Below are positions 1 through 10,688 of a stretch of 64,000 nt of DNA, in pieces. Positions within the stretch are counted from its first letter, which is position 1. Every line of letters starts with the position of its first letter. The notes beneath the pieces are model-generated. The model made no database searches, had not been told where the DNA came from, and saw only the letters and a list, made by a program, of their open reading frames with translations. The DNA comes from Semisulcospira habei (Eukaryota; Mollusca; Gastropoda; Semisulcospiridae), in contig BTPG01000003.1 in the NCBI GenBank assembly GCA_036245525.1, positions 142,059,005 to 142,123,004 of the forward strand. Direction: 5' to 3'. The position numbers were made by a program, and so were the translations under genes.

Positions 1-28
1 GGATGAATATCTATCATACTATAAATAT

Positions 29-1476
29 ATGGAAAATATCAAAAAACCAAAACTGGCACCAAAGCGGCACATAGCCGCCGACATTGTCATTGAGAACGAT
101 AGTGACTCTGACTGTGAGGAAGCGACGCCTCAGGCGTCGGCCGCCTGGCCTCGCTTTCTCATTATCCACAGCAAAGTTAAAGAGAAGCCTGTTTCCAAGC
201 TGCACCCTTTCCTGGTAGGGGAGACCCTCAGGAGCCGTGTTGGCAGGCCTGCGGCCCAGCGCCTCAGGTCTGGTGACTTGCTGGTAGAGTGCCGTACCCG
301 GGCACACTCCAATGGGCTACTGAGGCTCTCCTCCATCGGAGACACTCCAGTGGAGGTCACTCCCCACAAAACAATGAATTCCTCTAGAGGAGTGATTAAA
401 GATCAAGTACTGGCTGAACTGTCTGAAGATGAACTTGTACGGAACCTTAAGTCACAGGGGGTGACCTACGTCAGGCGCTTCATTTCCAAACGAGGTGGTA
501 GGGAGATCCGTCTCCCTACCATCATCCTGACGTTTGGCACCCCCACAGCTCCTACTACCATCTGGGGAGGTTACTACTCCCTAAAAGTGAAAAAGTACGT
601 CCCTCTCCCCCTCCGGTGCTTTAAGTGCCAAAAGTATGGCCATGGGCAGAAGACATGCCGCCAGGCAGAGGCTCTATGCGCCCGTTGCACTAAGCCCGGA
701 CACTCTGCTGAGTCCTGCACAGCCATCCCCCTGTGTGTGAATTGCCAGGGGGCGCATATGGCTTCGGACAAGAAGTGCCCTCGTTGGATCTCCGAGTGCA
801 GGATTCAGCAGGTGCGTGTATAGAAGGGGCTGTCCTTTGCGGACACCAAAAAACTGGTTGATGGCCCTGGTGCAGCTGAGGCTGCGCCAAACTCAAATAA
901 CAACTTTGTGTATACTTTCAGTGCTGCGGTGGCAGGCAAGCGCCCCACCAAAGACTTCTCTTGTCAAACCCCAACTTCTTGGTTGGGGGCGGAGCCTCGG
1001 ATCCTCTCGCCCCTGGAGAGTAACCCTCCTCCGGTGGTGACGAGGAACCAGGGAACGCAGAAGGCGGACGCTACCGGTCCAGTGGCACCGCCTTCTGCTG
1101 CCCCTAAGCCTCAGCCCCCACCCAAACCTGCTAGTTTGTCAACGCCAAAGGTTTCTGGCTCTGGTCAGCCTTCTAAGGCCGCTAACTCTAGCGGCAGGAC
1201 CGCTGCCCAGGACCAGAGGTCTAAGAAATCTATGGGACCGCCGTGCACATGGGCCCAAAGGGGAACACTGATGTCCCCCTTCAAAACAAATATGCTGCAT
1301 TGGAGGAGCAGATGGAGGGAGTGGAAGTTGTTGTTGCTGATGCTGCGGCAGCTCCACCCCCTTCATCTCCTAAGAACCAGAGGAGGCCCGGGAGCCGGCC
1401 CCCCTCTGTTTCTCCAACTCCTTCCAAGGCAAAGGAACAAAGGGGGAAAAACTCTGCACCCCCAGATAAAACATAA
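29..1476 (+). pseudogene. LINE ORF1 (gag-like, three CCHC zinc knuckles), broken
   Basis: This is the nucleic-acid-binding ORF1 protein of the LINE; in related elements it coats the RNA and forms the RNP. From the ATG at 29 the frame runs 264 codons. Residues about 197-252 contain three cysteine/histidine knuckles: CFKCQKYGHGQKTC, CARCTKPGHSAESC and a C-x2-C-x4-H-x4-C third one. The N-terminal part looks RRM-like (RFISKRGGREIRLP region). A TAG at 821-823 ends the first segment, but the same frame is open again from the next codon to about 1,230 with a proline- and alanine-rich tail. A frameshift near 1,235 moves the reading to another frame that ends at 1,476, two bases before the ORF2 start. 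One stop plus one shift therefore separate this copy from an intact ORF1 of about 480 codons. Confidence 0.88.
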
Positions 1477-1812
1477 TCATGGACTCTCTGCTTCAGTGGA
1501 ATTGTCGTGGTTTTCAAGCTAACTTTGAGGAATTACGTCTTTTAGTCAAGTGCTATAACCCCTCAGTAATATCTCTTCAGGAGACTTACCTGAAGACTTC
1601 TGACCCTGTGTCCTTTAATGGTTTTAACGTTATACATAAAGGCTCTGATTCGGAGAGGCGCTCGGGTGGAGTGGCTCTTCTCATTAGTAGCCAAATTTTA
1701 TGTAACCCCGTTAGCATCGACACCTGTCTTCAGGCTGTCGCAGCTCGGGTTACCTTGAAGAAGACCATAACCATATGCAGTATTTACCTGCCACCATCCC
1801 TGTGGGTCTGTA

Positions 1813-2203
1813 TCCCCACCCGGGTCTGCCCTGGGGGACTTGGGTGGGGTTAGGTATTTTTTAGTTCCCAGGGTCACCCTGGTCAGCCCCACAGGGTGGG
1901 TTTTTCTCTCTATTCTGGGGCATGTGTTTCTGTCTACCCTTTGTACATTCACCTGTATTTGCCTTTTTTAAAACTCTCCCTACTGTCTGCGCCGCCTGTA
2001 GCTCTTGATATTGAATGTGTGTTGCTAAATGGTCTTAGCTTTATTTAGGCCCCATGTGTTAGGTTTATTTAATGTATTTAACCGGCTGGTGACATACATT
2101 CAATGTTCTGTTTTTTTTTTTTTCACAAGCAGTGCAGGCACGTCCTGAGAAAGCCTTGTTGCTGTCGGGACGTTAAGCAATGTACAATCAATCAATCAAT
2201 CAA
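1813..2203 (+). mobile_element. SINE-like element, copy 1 of 5, with AATC tail
   Basis: A 391-bp insertion in the endonuclease region of the LINE, flanked by a perfect 14-bp TSD CCTGTGGGTCTGTA at 1,799-1,812 and 2,204-2,217. The 5' end starts TCCCCACCCGGGTCTGCC, and the 3' end is CGGGACGTTAAGCAATGTAC followed by a short AATC repeat. Four other copies (19,396; 22,019; 29,117; 30,610) have the same two ends, so this is a discrete element and not a truncated LINE. The TSD length and the simple-repeat tail indicate LINE-mediated insertion. I could not see A and B boxes of a Pol III promoter, so 'SINE' is an inference. Confidence 0.9.
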
Positions 2204-4343
2204 CCTGTGGGTCTGTAGTAATGATTTTTTTAATTTAGTAGATCAACTGCCCCCTCCCTTTATTCTCATGGGGGATTTTAACGGTCACGCTCACCTTTGG
2301 GGTAGTGACCACTATGATGGCAGAGGTCAGATGTTAAAAGGATGTTTTTTCTCAACTTAACCTATGTGTCTTTAACGATGGCTCACCTACATACTCTAAC
2401 TCAGGTTCAGGATCTAGTTCTGTTCTAGACCTCACTGTGTCTGATCCTTCTGTCATGCTGGACTTTGACTGGAAGGTTCACGACGACCTGTGTGGTAGTG
2501 ACCACTTCCCAGTAGTCCTGTCATCGGTCAGCTGTGAGGAGGATCCGCCGGTGGGGCGCTGGAATCTCAAGAAAGCTAACTGGCCTCTGTTCGCCTCCCT
2601 CTGTCAGTCTCGTATTACAGAGGAGGTGGTCATGTCAGCTGAAGAACCTGTTTCTTCTTTTACTACTATTTTGTTGGACGTAGCGGGTGAAACCATCCCT
2701 AAAACTTCCGCATCAGTCCCTCGGAAGCCGAGAGTACCATGGTTCAATGAGGAGTGCCGCAAGGCCCAAAAAGCGCGCAAATCTGCTCAGCGACGTGCTT
2801 TCCGTACTCCGTCGCAAGTGAATATTTTAACCTTTAAAAGACAGAGGGCGAAAGCCCGTTACATTTTTAAACGTGAACGCCGTGCTTCCTGGAGACGCTT
2901 CGTCTCATCTTTAACTTCTCGGACTCCGTCCCAGAAAGTATGGAGGGCTGTTCAAGGAATTAGGGGCAGGGGTGGCTCGGCTTCTGTCGGCCATCTTAGA
3001 GATGGTGCCAGCTTGGTCACAGATAAAAAAGCTGTGGCCAATTTGCTTGCCTCCACCATTGCCCATAATTCTTCAACAGAGCATTATTCACCCTTCTTCC
3101 AGAGAGAGAAGGAGAAGCGAGAGTCTCATATTTGTGATTTTAAGTCCGATAACTCAGAAGACTATAATGCCCCTTTTACATTATCAGAATTGCAGCAAGC
3201 CTTGCAGAAATGTAATGACTCTGCTGCTGGCCTAGATACCATCCACTATCAATTCCTAACGCATCTGCCTGAGAGGTCACTCCTTGTACTTCTCAAGGCC
3301 TTTAACCATATCTGGAGAACTGGTCATTTTCCGCCGTCTTGGCGCCAGGCTGTGGTTGTACCGATCCCCAAGCCAGGTAAGGATCCTTCCGACCCGGGCA
3401 ACTACCAGCCAATCGCTTTGACATCGTGTTTATGCAAAACTATGGAACGCTTGGTCAACGCCCGCCTGGTGTGGCATCTTGAGTCACAGGGTCTCCTCAC
3501 AGACCTCCAGTGCGGTTTCCGGCACTTCCGTAGTACAACTGACCATTTAGTCCGCTTTGAATCATTTATTCGAGATGCTTTTGTCAACAAGCAACATGTC
3601 TATGCAATTTTCTTCGATCTTGAGAAGGCATATGACACTACCTGGAAGTATGGCATAATGTCTGACTTGTTGGACATGGGTTTTAAAGGGCACCTGCCCG
3701 TTTTTATTCACAATTTTTTGACTAACCGGTCGTTATATGTCCGTGTGGGCTCCACCCTCTCCGACTCCTTTGAACAGGAGATGGGTGTCCCACAGGGCAG
3801 CATTCTATCTCCTGTTTTATTTAGTATTAAAATTAATAACATTGTAAAGGCCGTCAAGGATGATTCTGAATGCTCTTTGTTTGTTGACGACTTTGCTTTG
3901 TGCGCACGTGGTCGAGGACTTGCGTCCCTTGAGAGGCGCTTGCAGCTGTGCGTTGATCGCATCCAGCGGTGGGTGTCTCTCAATGGGTTCAAGTTCTCGC
4001 CTTCCAAGACTGTGTGCATTTTACTAACCAGATGAAATTTTTTCCAGAACCTAGCCTGAGCATTGCTGGAGTGCCAATTAAGGTGGCCGAGGAGGCAAAG
4101 TTTCTGGGGGTCATTTTTGACAAAAGACTTACCTTCCGCAACCATATTAATTACCTTAGAACCTCTTGTCAGAAGGCTCTCGACATTCTTCGTGTTGTCG
4201 GTCGTACTGACTGGGGTGCGGACCGTACTGTCTTACTTCATCTGTACCGGGCCCTTGTTCGGTCCAAACTGGATTACGGCTCTGTGGTGTATGGCTCAGC
4301 TTCCAAGTCTGTGCTACAGCGTCTGAACACAATTCACCATCAG

Positions 4344-5173
4344 CAGGGCTTGAAATTAGCGGGGGCCCGGGGCCAAAAACCCGCAAAGTTGATTTCGGGC
4401 TCGGAAAGTTGAAAAACGAAGGGCCCGCTTGGCCCGCAAAATAATTCGTCTGCTACAGCTAGCTCTACTCGGCAGTTTCGTATTTGGGCCAAGGGAAGCA
4501 ACCCACACCGGTGCCCTCACTCACAGTAATAGTATTGTTTTTGTTTTTTTTGTTATTGTATTTTTAGTTTACTTCTGTTAACTCAAGTGCACATAAGTGT
4601 AATATGAATAGATGATTGAAAAAAAAAAAAGGCAAAATCTGTTTGTTTAACTTTAGTTTATCAGGAAGAGTACTGTTAAGTTTAGTTCTCTTTCATGGTT
4701 TTGTTTTGAACTTTTGTGCATTGAGGTCAGATTTTTTGTTAGATTACTCATATTAAAAATTTAATGATGTGTATTGTGCAATACTCAGTCACAAAACTGA
4801 AAAGTATTATACAAGAGACTCACTTGATTTTTTTTTCTATTTTGTTTAATGGCCATTTCAGGCTCACTAGTCACTGGAATATGTGACTGAATGTGTGTGT
4901 GTGTGTTTTTTCCCCTTTTTTGTTGGTAATGTTTGAAAGTGAAAGAAAAGGCAAATAAAAATGACATCACTCAGCAAAACTGGAAATTCAATTGTTTTTA
5001 TTTTAGATTATCAGACAAATTGTACTTTCTACTTATTATATTGTCAATAATTCTTTTGTTTTTTGTTTGCATTATTTTTCAAAGTTGGGCCCAGAAAGTT
5101 GCTTGTGGGCCCTCAAATTTTTCAATCAAGGGGCCCGGTGGCCCCCAAAGAAAAATGTTAATTTCTAGCCCTG
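4344..5173. mobile_element. hAT-like non-autonomous DNA element, 5-bp TSD
   Basis: An 830-bp insertion between the RT and RNase H parts of the LINE. Terminal inverted repeats are CAGGGCTTGAAATTAGC (left) and, read inward from the right, CAGGGCTAGAAATTAAC. The 5-bp TSD ATCAG lies at 4,339-4,343 and 5,174-5,178. Subterminal regions are rich in GGGCCC-type words. No transposase is present; the interior is AT-rich. hAT elements usually make 8-bp TSDs, but 5-6 bp groups are known. The same TIR type recurs at 57,297-57,508. Confidence 0.88.
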
Positions 5174-6598
5174 ATCAGGGTCTGCGGATATGACTCGGGG
5201 CCTTCAGGACGTCTCCAGTTCCTAGTCTGTATGCCGAGGCAGAGGAGCCTTCTCTCAAGCTCCGCCGCATCCGCCTCGTGCTCAGCTACGTTCTGAAACT
5301 GAAGGCCCATCCAGACAATCCTGCCTATGATTGTGTTTTTAAACCATCGTTTGCAGAGATTTACGATACCCATCCGGGAGCTGTCCGTCCACTTTCTTTC
5401 CGTGTCCGACCTCATCTGCAGGCGGCCGGATTGGACCTGGACAGTTTCGGAATCCCTTCAACACATCACTCCACCTTGGCTCTTACCAGTTCCTGACATC
5501 TTGCTGGACTTGACTGCCCACAAGAAAGACTCTACTCCACCAGCCATATACCAACAGAGCCTCGAACTGCTTTCAATTTTTCCTGGCTATTGTCGTATCT
5601 ATACCGATGGGTCAAAGTCTGAGGATGGGAGAGTGGCTGCGGCCGCAGTGTCCTCTCACCATCCTAGACGCCTCCCAGACCACTCATCTGTATTTAGTGC
5701 GGAACTGCAGGCGGTTCTGCTGGCACTCAGGCATGCTTATCGATCTAGAGAAAGGAACTTCCTGATTCTGTCTGACTCTCTTTCTGCCCTGCAGGCCCTT
5801 CAGGGCACGGGAAATGACCACCCACTGCTGGTGCAGATCAGAGAGCTCCACGCAGACTTGATAAAGGAATATTATGACATCATTTTTATTTGGGTGCCAG
5901 GGCATGTGGGCATCGAAGGCAACAGGATCGCAGATTCTGCTGCCAACGATGCCCGCAATGACCCTGTCCCTGACACACAGACTGTTTATAGTGATTTTAG
6001 ACATGTGGCTAGTGCGTACATAGCCCGTTAGTGGCAGGCCGAGTGGGACAAAGAGGAAGCTAACAAGCTGCATGAAGCCCTTCCTAAGTTGTCCGACGGT
6101 CTACCTTATTGCTGCGGCAGCCGCCGTGAGGAGACTGTCCTGGCTCGGCTCCACATCGGCCACACGTATGTTACGCACTCTTATTTACTTAAACAGGAGG
6201 AGCGTCCATGGTGTTATGCCTGCGACGAGCAGTACTCTGTTTCAACACTTTTTGTTGTCTTGTGCTGATCTGATCGACACAAGGTATAAACTTTTCACGG
6301 AAGACTCCTTAAGGTTTTGTTCCGGGATGTGCCCCCGGACAAGATCTTCAGTTTTCTGAGGGAGTGCCATATTTTTAATAAGATTTGAGCGTTACTAGAT
6401 TATGATGTTTCTATTATTTTGACCTTTTTGAGAGTCTTTCGACGTTTTCTTTAAAGACCTGTGCAACATTTTAGCCTGACATATTTTTATAAGACCTTAA
6501 GACCTTTCTTTTAGTCTGGCTGACCAGATTTTTACCCTTCCCGCCGTGAGATGGCCTTAGTTGCCTGCTCGGCGTTAAACCCAAATAACTAACTCACT

Positions 6599-6941
6599 CC
6601 ACTCTGTCAATTCCGAGTCTGTAATTGTCGGCCGGCGTGAGTCGACAGATACTTTCTTTTTTTCTTCGCTGGTTCATCCGCCATCTTGTCTCCGATTGGT
6701 TATAATTATGCAGATGACCTAAGATCGTATAGAATAGTTATGATGTCAGCTACCATCGCCTATCACAAGCAGTCTTTTGATGGTGTCCAGACACAAGATT
6801 CCGGTGGCCTCTTTTCGCTTTGAACGGACGAAAGAAAGCATTTGGTGGGACAATAGGGTGGTCACTGTCTAAGTGGGTGCGTATACTGAATCCCAGTAAA
6901 AGCTTTTTGCAAACTGAAGCATTAAAAAAGGTTATGAGTGC
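6599..6941. other. Non-coding, nothing recognised
   Basis: Sequence between the LINE 3' end and the next repeat, presumably transketolase intron. I see no exon, tail or terminal repeat in it. Confidence 0.4.
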
Positions 6942-7596
6942 CCCTTTAACTGGTTATTGACCTGATGGCGTGGGTCCTACAGGACCTATGTTTTTCAGAG
7001 TGATTTAACTGGTTATCCCTGTCCCGATTGATGTGGGTCCTACAGGACCCATATTTTTTCAAAGAGCAAATTGACTGTTTATCCCTGTCATGATGTGGGT
7101 CATACAGGACCCACATCATACTTTTAACACTATAGTACACATCACCGGAAGCATCCTTGTACTTTTAGTCATCACGGCGGAAAGAAAACGGTCTGAAACT
7201 TCTCCGTTTCCCCAGAAACTACAAGTGAAAGTTTACCATTTCCAAGAAACTGAACTGAAACTGGTCGATTTTGCATGGACTATGACACTCGTCCAAATTA
7301 AAATGAACAAAGGAAAAAATTGGGTGAAATGCATTTTTCTTATCATTGACTCTTCACAAACCGAGGACCAACGTCATCTGAACAGGAATATTCACCTTGC
7401 TCACTCTTTAAAAAGTATGGGTTCTTCACAGCCCACACCATCGTTTGTGTGTAGAAAAAATTTAGACATTATTTCTCCATCAATTATTAACATATTTTGG
7501 TAAAATGTCTTTTATGAGCTTGGAGCATTTTCAAAATTTCACTGAAATATTCCCAATAGTTAATGGTCCTCCACGACCCAGGAAGCACGGTGAAGG
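6942..7596. mobile_element. Possible degenerate piggyBac-like MITE with internal tandem units
   Basis: The left boundary reads CCTTTAACTGGTTATTGACC and is followed by GTGGGTCCTACAGGACC. The right boundary, read inward, is CCTTCACCGTGCTTCCTGGG followed by TCGTGGAGGACC and abuts a TTAA at about 7,597. Left of centre, three roughly 60-70 bp units repeat (about 6,950-7,125), each with a GTGGGTC(C/A)TACAGGACCCA palindrome. The TTAA expected on the left is not preserved. The similarity of the ends is loose, so the piggyBac assignment is tentative. Confidence 0.35.
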
Positions 7597-7915
7597 TTAA
7601 GTGCAGTAGCCTAGGTTAACTTCGTGTTTGTTTGGCTATTTGCTAGAAGTCTATAGTCCTGTGTGTATGTATGTTTGCTTTCATCTCGGGAGGGAGATTT
7701 CCTTGTTCTAGAATGTGGTCTGTTTGCCATTGAACCGTGCTGTTCATGCCACACCGAAACCGTTTACAGTACTGGTGTGTGCATGCAGGAGTCCACCCAA
7801 TTGGCCATCTGTAATTTGTTGAGTTGATTCTTGTTGGAATCAACTCGACAGAAAGTGCTGCTGACATACAAAGGGTTAATAGAAGCTAACAAATGACTTG
7901 TTCATTTACTTCTAG

Positions 7916-8091
7916 GTGGCATTGGTGAGGCAGTGAGTTCTGCTGTGAGCGAGTGCCGAGACATCATTGTGAAGAAGCTGGCCGTGAGAGAGGTGCCACG
8001 CAGCGGCAAGCCTGCCGAACTTCTGGAGAAATATGGCATCAGCGCAAACTGCATTGTAAAGGCAGTCAACCAGATTCTGTCGGCAAAATAA
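7916..8091 (+). CDS. TKT: Transketolase, terminal exon
   Basis: This is the last coding exon of transketolase, the thiamine-diphosphate enzyme of the non-oxidative pentose phosphate pathway that moves two-carbon units between sugar phosphates in the cytosol. A polypyrimidine tract and TTCTAG acceptor end at 7,915. The exon encodes GIGEAVSSAVSECRDIIVKK, then a segment with VPRSGKPAELLEKYGI, and stops at TAA 8,089-8,091. GGIGEAV, VPRSGKPAELL and the terminal helix are hallmarks of the transketolase C-terminal domain. The exon starts in phase 1 (its first two bases complete a Gly codon). Upstream exons must lie left of the window. The gene runs towards RPL18A, which is on the other strand. Confidence 0.94.
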
Positions 8092-9620
8092 CACCGTCAT
8101 CGGAACACTGAACAGACAGCAAGAGGGTTGTTTCCCACCTTAACCCCCTGTTCATGCAGCTACTGGCACTGTAAACAGTACCAGCGACATGCTCAAGGGG
8201 GTTAATGCACAAGAAAAAACAATTATCAGTGACTTTCTCATCTGTTCAAATATTGTCATGGTTCGCATTCCTAATTGTTCATCATAATTATCTGTCTTTT
8301 TGGAGCTTTCCATCTTTGTCGTATTGGCTTGTTGACTTTGCTTGCAGAGCTAGAAACTGTGCAAAGAACTTTATATATACGAACTTCTATTAAAAACGCA
8401 AATTTTTCACCATAGCGCTTTTCTTCATAAATATGCTTTAATCCAGGTTATTTTGACGTCATTAGAAAATATTATGAAGAGTGTGTTATGTCATGTGCAA
8501 ATAGAATGTTTAGTCTTAAAAATCCCACATCGATGTCAGTGACACTACCATCTGCATAGGACACAGCTGAAAGCCAACCAATGACCTACTAACATGAAAA
8601 TTAAAGTTCTTTATTTTTAGATTAGCAGCCATATTTACCTGATCAAATGGTTAAGTGTCGGTCACTGGAGCATAAAAAATGGTTTGAAAGTAATGCACAT
8701 TAAATCAAATAAGATTTATTAAGAAAATGATGTGCACTGGAAGTTCTGGTTCTCTAATGAATTTTTTGAGTCAAATTTCGTTTTGAGGCAGTTAATAACA
8801 TCATAAACAATCCACACAACTTGTGTTAAAACATATCACAGGAAATTTGCTTCACAGTGTCCAGTTTTGCTTATTTTCACCACTAATGAAACCCTGTGTC
8901 CTCCAAGGTAGCCCATAATTCATCAAATTTTTGTTTGAAGGTAGCTCAGAACGCTGAACATCTGAAGTAAGCAACAAATAAAATTTTCGTGTTTTGCTGT
9001 CGGGGTGGCTGGCTGTTTGCGGGTACACTTACACTTTTCACGTTTTTAATGGAAGTCGGTTTAGTTGGTGTCGAGTCTTGGCATGATGTAGTCAAATCTA
9101 TTAATATTTGAACATACTTTGTTAAATGTCAGCTTACTGCTTTTATGTAGCAGTTTGTGGTTTTTGTATATGATGCAATATAAAAGGTGAGCTTTCCACT
9201 TCTTTGTATTGGGCAAGACGTACCCGAGTTTAATTTTGAATCGTGCGATATATTTTTTGCTTTGTCAGTTACCATAATAGACAAGTACTTGCATTTGTAG
9301 TTCTGTAAAGTTTTTTAAAAAAAAAAAATATGGTACATATTCTGCGTTTTGCATGCATGTCTGAATTGTCAGCAAAAATCAAAGAGTTGAAAATTTAAAA
9401 AATGCACCGTTGGTTCTAAACTGGAAGTTCAGATTATTGTCCTTGTGTTCAATGTTGCTGATGATCTAACAATGTTCTGGGATTCTTGTCCATCGAGTGT
9501 TTAAAAGATTGTGTACTAGAGCTGAAATGTTATCACTGTAACTTGTAAGAAACTGTGTGCACAGGTTAACAAACCGATGCATATTCCCAGCCGTGCGAAA
9601 TAAAGAGCATTATAACTATA
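8092..9620 (+). other. TKT: Probable transketolase 3' UTR
   Basis: AT-rich sequence without ORFs follows the stop. Candidate AATAAA signals occur near 8,975 and at 9,599-9,604, the latter in GAAATAAAGAGC. If the last is used, the 3' UTR is about 1.5 kb. It contains a 58-bp TTAA-flanked hairpin at 8,144-8,201. The extent is inferred from the poly(A) signals only. Confidence 0.45.
8144..8201. mobile_element. 58-bp TTAA-flanked palindromic mini-element
   Basis: CCCCCTGTTCATGCAG at the left pairs with the right half CATGCTCAAGGGGG, and the loop includes an ACTG...CAGT region. TTAA flanks both sides (8,140-8,143 and 8,202-8,205). Related, longer copies lie at 10,245-10,328 and 20,993-21,060. TTAA target sites are used by piggyBac and Kolobok families; the element is far too short to be autonomous. 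It sits in the transketolase 3' UTR and would fold into a hairpin in the mRNA. Confidence 0.65.
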
Positions 9621-10544
9621 ACCAGTGCATTTCTTACTGAATGGATGGTTTGGGTGTCCTGCAAGACACGCATGCTTTCAAGCCATTTCCAACATAAAGG
9701 GTTATTGCTGTACTCGGACTGTTGTTATAGTGCTGAATTTTCACAGAATTTATGAAAAACACGGTTAGTAAAATGTCACTGGGCCAATGTTGGCCATGGC
9801 CAACCAGCACATGATCATGAGGGCCAGCCAACGCTGAAGTCGGCTTGGTAACATTTTGCTCTCGAGGCATCCCTGTGGTAGCCACAGGCCGCAGTGTGCT
9901 GCAGCAAGCAGTAATCGGGCTACTCTACACTACCGACCTGCTTGTATTTGCAACGGATGTCGAGCTGCTGAATTGCTCCTTTTCCAGGGCAGAGAAGACT
10001 ATAGGTGGTGAAGAATTAACCGTGTGCCACCTTGCACTAAAACTGAACCATCACTGCCCATCGACTGCCACGGATCCTACATTGCACGCTTGAAATTTGA
10101 GTCCATGAACAATGGATATAAAGTGGTTTCGGCAAGGGGCATAGATCAACGGGGATCATGAGGATCTATGCCTCTTGCAGTAGTGTGGTGTTCATTTTGT
10201 CAGCAGTGAAGAGGTTAAGCCCTCTCCCACGACCCGTGTTTTAACCCCCTTGTGCATGCTGCCACAGGTACCGTGTACAATCGTATTTTTATAATGTACT
10301 TGTACCAGTGACTGCATGCTCAAGGGGATTTACCCCTAGGCTGATTTCCATATTTTGGAGGTATCACGTGATCAGACCATGACAATTCAAGGGCAGTGCC
10401 ACATTAGCTTGGTGTCCGAGGACACCAAGCTAACCTGGCACCACCCTTTATTACGGTCAATGCATCTCACGTTGTAGTCCTTCAAAGGGAAAAGGGGGAA
10501 ACACAAGAATACTAGTTCAAAATGTTATTAAAACAAGAAGCACT
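9621..10544. other. Intergenic space between converging genes, with small MITEs
   Basis: Between the transketolase and RPL18A 3' ends. It contains a TTAA-type mini-element at 10,245-10,328 and an imperfect hairpin at about 10,377-10,452 (GACAATTCAAGGGCAGTGCC and its inverted partner). The rest shows no recognisable feature. Confidence 0.5.
10245..10328. mobile_element. TTAA-type palindromic mini-element, second copy
   Basis: Starts CCCCCTTGTGCATGC after TTAA at 10,241-10,244 and ends GCATGCTCAAGGGGA before TTTA (a decayed TTAA). Same family as 8,144-8,201, with a longer loop containing TACCGTG and its partner. Confidence 0.55.
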
Positions 10545-10563
10545 GAATCGAGTCCCAGTAACT

Positions 10564-10569
10564 CTTTAT
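10564..10569 (-). promoter_or_regulatory. RPL18A: RPL18A poly(A) signal
   Basis: AATAAA on the minus strand (GAGAATAAAGAG), 27 nt after the stop codon. The short 3' UTR is typical of ribosomal protein genes. Cleavage is expected near 10,545-10,550. Confidence 0.8.
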
Positions 10570-10595
10570 TCTCCTGCCCGTAGCTGTGATAGTAT

Positions 10596-10688
10596 TTAGA
10601 ATGTAGTGTGAGGTCGACTGGCACAGAAGCGAGGAGCATGCAGACGCTGGTTCACACGGTGTGGTAGTGGGAACTTGATCTGGCTGTT
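10596..10688 (-). CDS. RPL18A: RPL18A terminal exon
   Basis: Acceptor GGTTTCAG precedes 10,688. Codons begin AAC AGC CAG in phase 0 and encode [20 protein letters not shown] and the C-terminal tail, with TAA at 10,598-10,596. Confidence 0.94.
   Translation of the reverse strand, partial: NSQIKFPLPHRVNQRLHAPRFCASRPHTTF

Larger units (their letters stand above)
1479..6365 (+). pseudogene. LINE ORF2 (endonuclease, reverse transcriptase, RNase H), broken
   Basis: Target-primed reverse transcription polyprotein. Endonuclease: LLQWNCRGFQAN at the N terminus, SLQETYLK, then (after the SINE insertion) ILMGDFNGHAHLWGS and GSDHFPVVL. Reverse transcriptase: FFDLEKAYDTTW (motif A), GVPQGSILSPVLF (motif B) and FVDDFALCARG (motif C, with V for the usual A). 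RNase H: IYTDGSKSEDG, SAELQAVLLAL, LILSDSLSALQAL and WVPGHVGIEGNRIAD, giving the D-E-D-H/D set. The C-terminal region with the HIGHT-type motif follows around 6,150-6,250 in shifted frames. Lesions seen: SINE insertion after 1,812; a one-base shift in the T-run near 2,350; a shift near 4,015-4,030; hAT insertion at 4,344; a shift near 5,300; TAG at 6,029-6,031; further shifts downstream. Non-functional. Confidence 0.92.
1..6598 (+). mobile_element. I-type LINE (RNase H-bearing), decayed, interrupted by two insertions
   Basis: A non-LTR retrotransposon copy fills the left end of the window. ORF1 and ORF2 are separated by 2 nt; ORF2 carries an APE-like endonuclease, a reverse transcriptase and an RNase H domain in that order, an arrangement known from the I/Nimb-like superfamily. 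The 3' end reads CGGCGTTAAACCCAAATAAC and runs into a short ACT-rich tail near 6,598. The 5' end is not visible. A SINE-like element (1,813-2,203) and a hAT-like element (4,344-5,173) are inserted in ORF2, and several frameshifts and stops break both ORFs, so this copy is dead. It lies upstream of the last transketolase exon, presumably in its last intron (inference). Confidence 0.93.

Noticed and set aside
1698..1952. Short minus-strand frames inside the SINE-like copies ([20 protein letters not shown] in all copies)
   Set aside because: They recur only because the element recurs; the frame is not conserved over stops and has no start or domain of note.
7090..7503. 137-codon plus-strand frame
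   Set aside because: It lies in repeat-derived sequence, starts in a tandem unit and shows no domain; likely chance.
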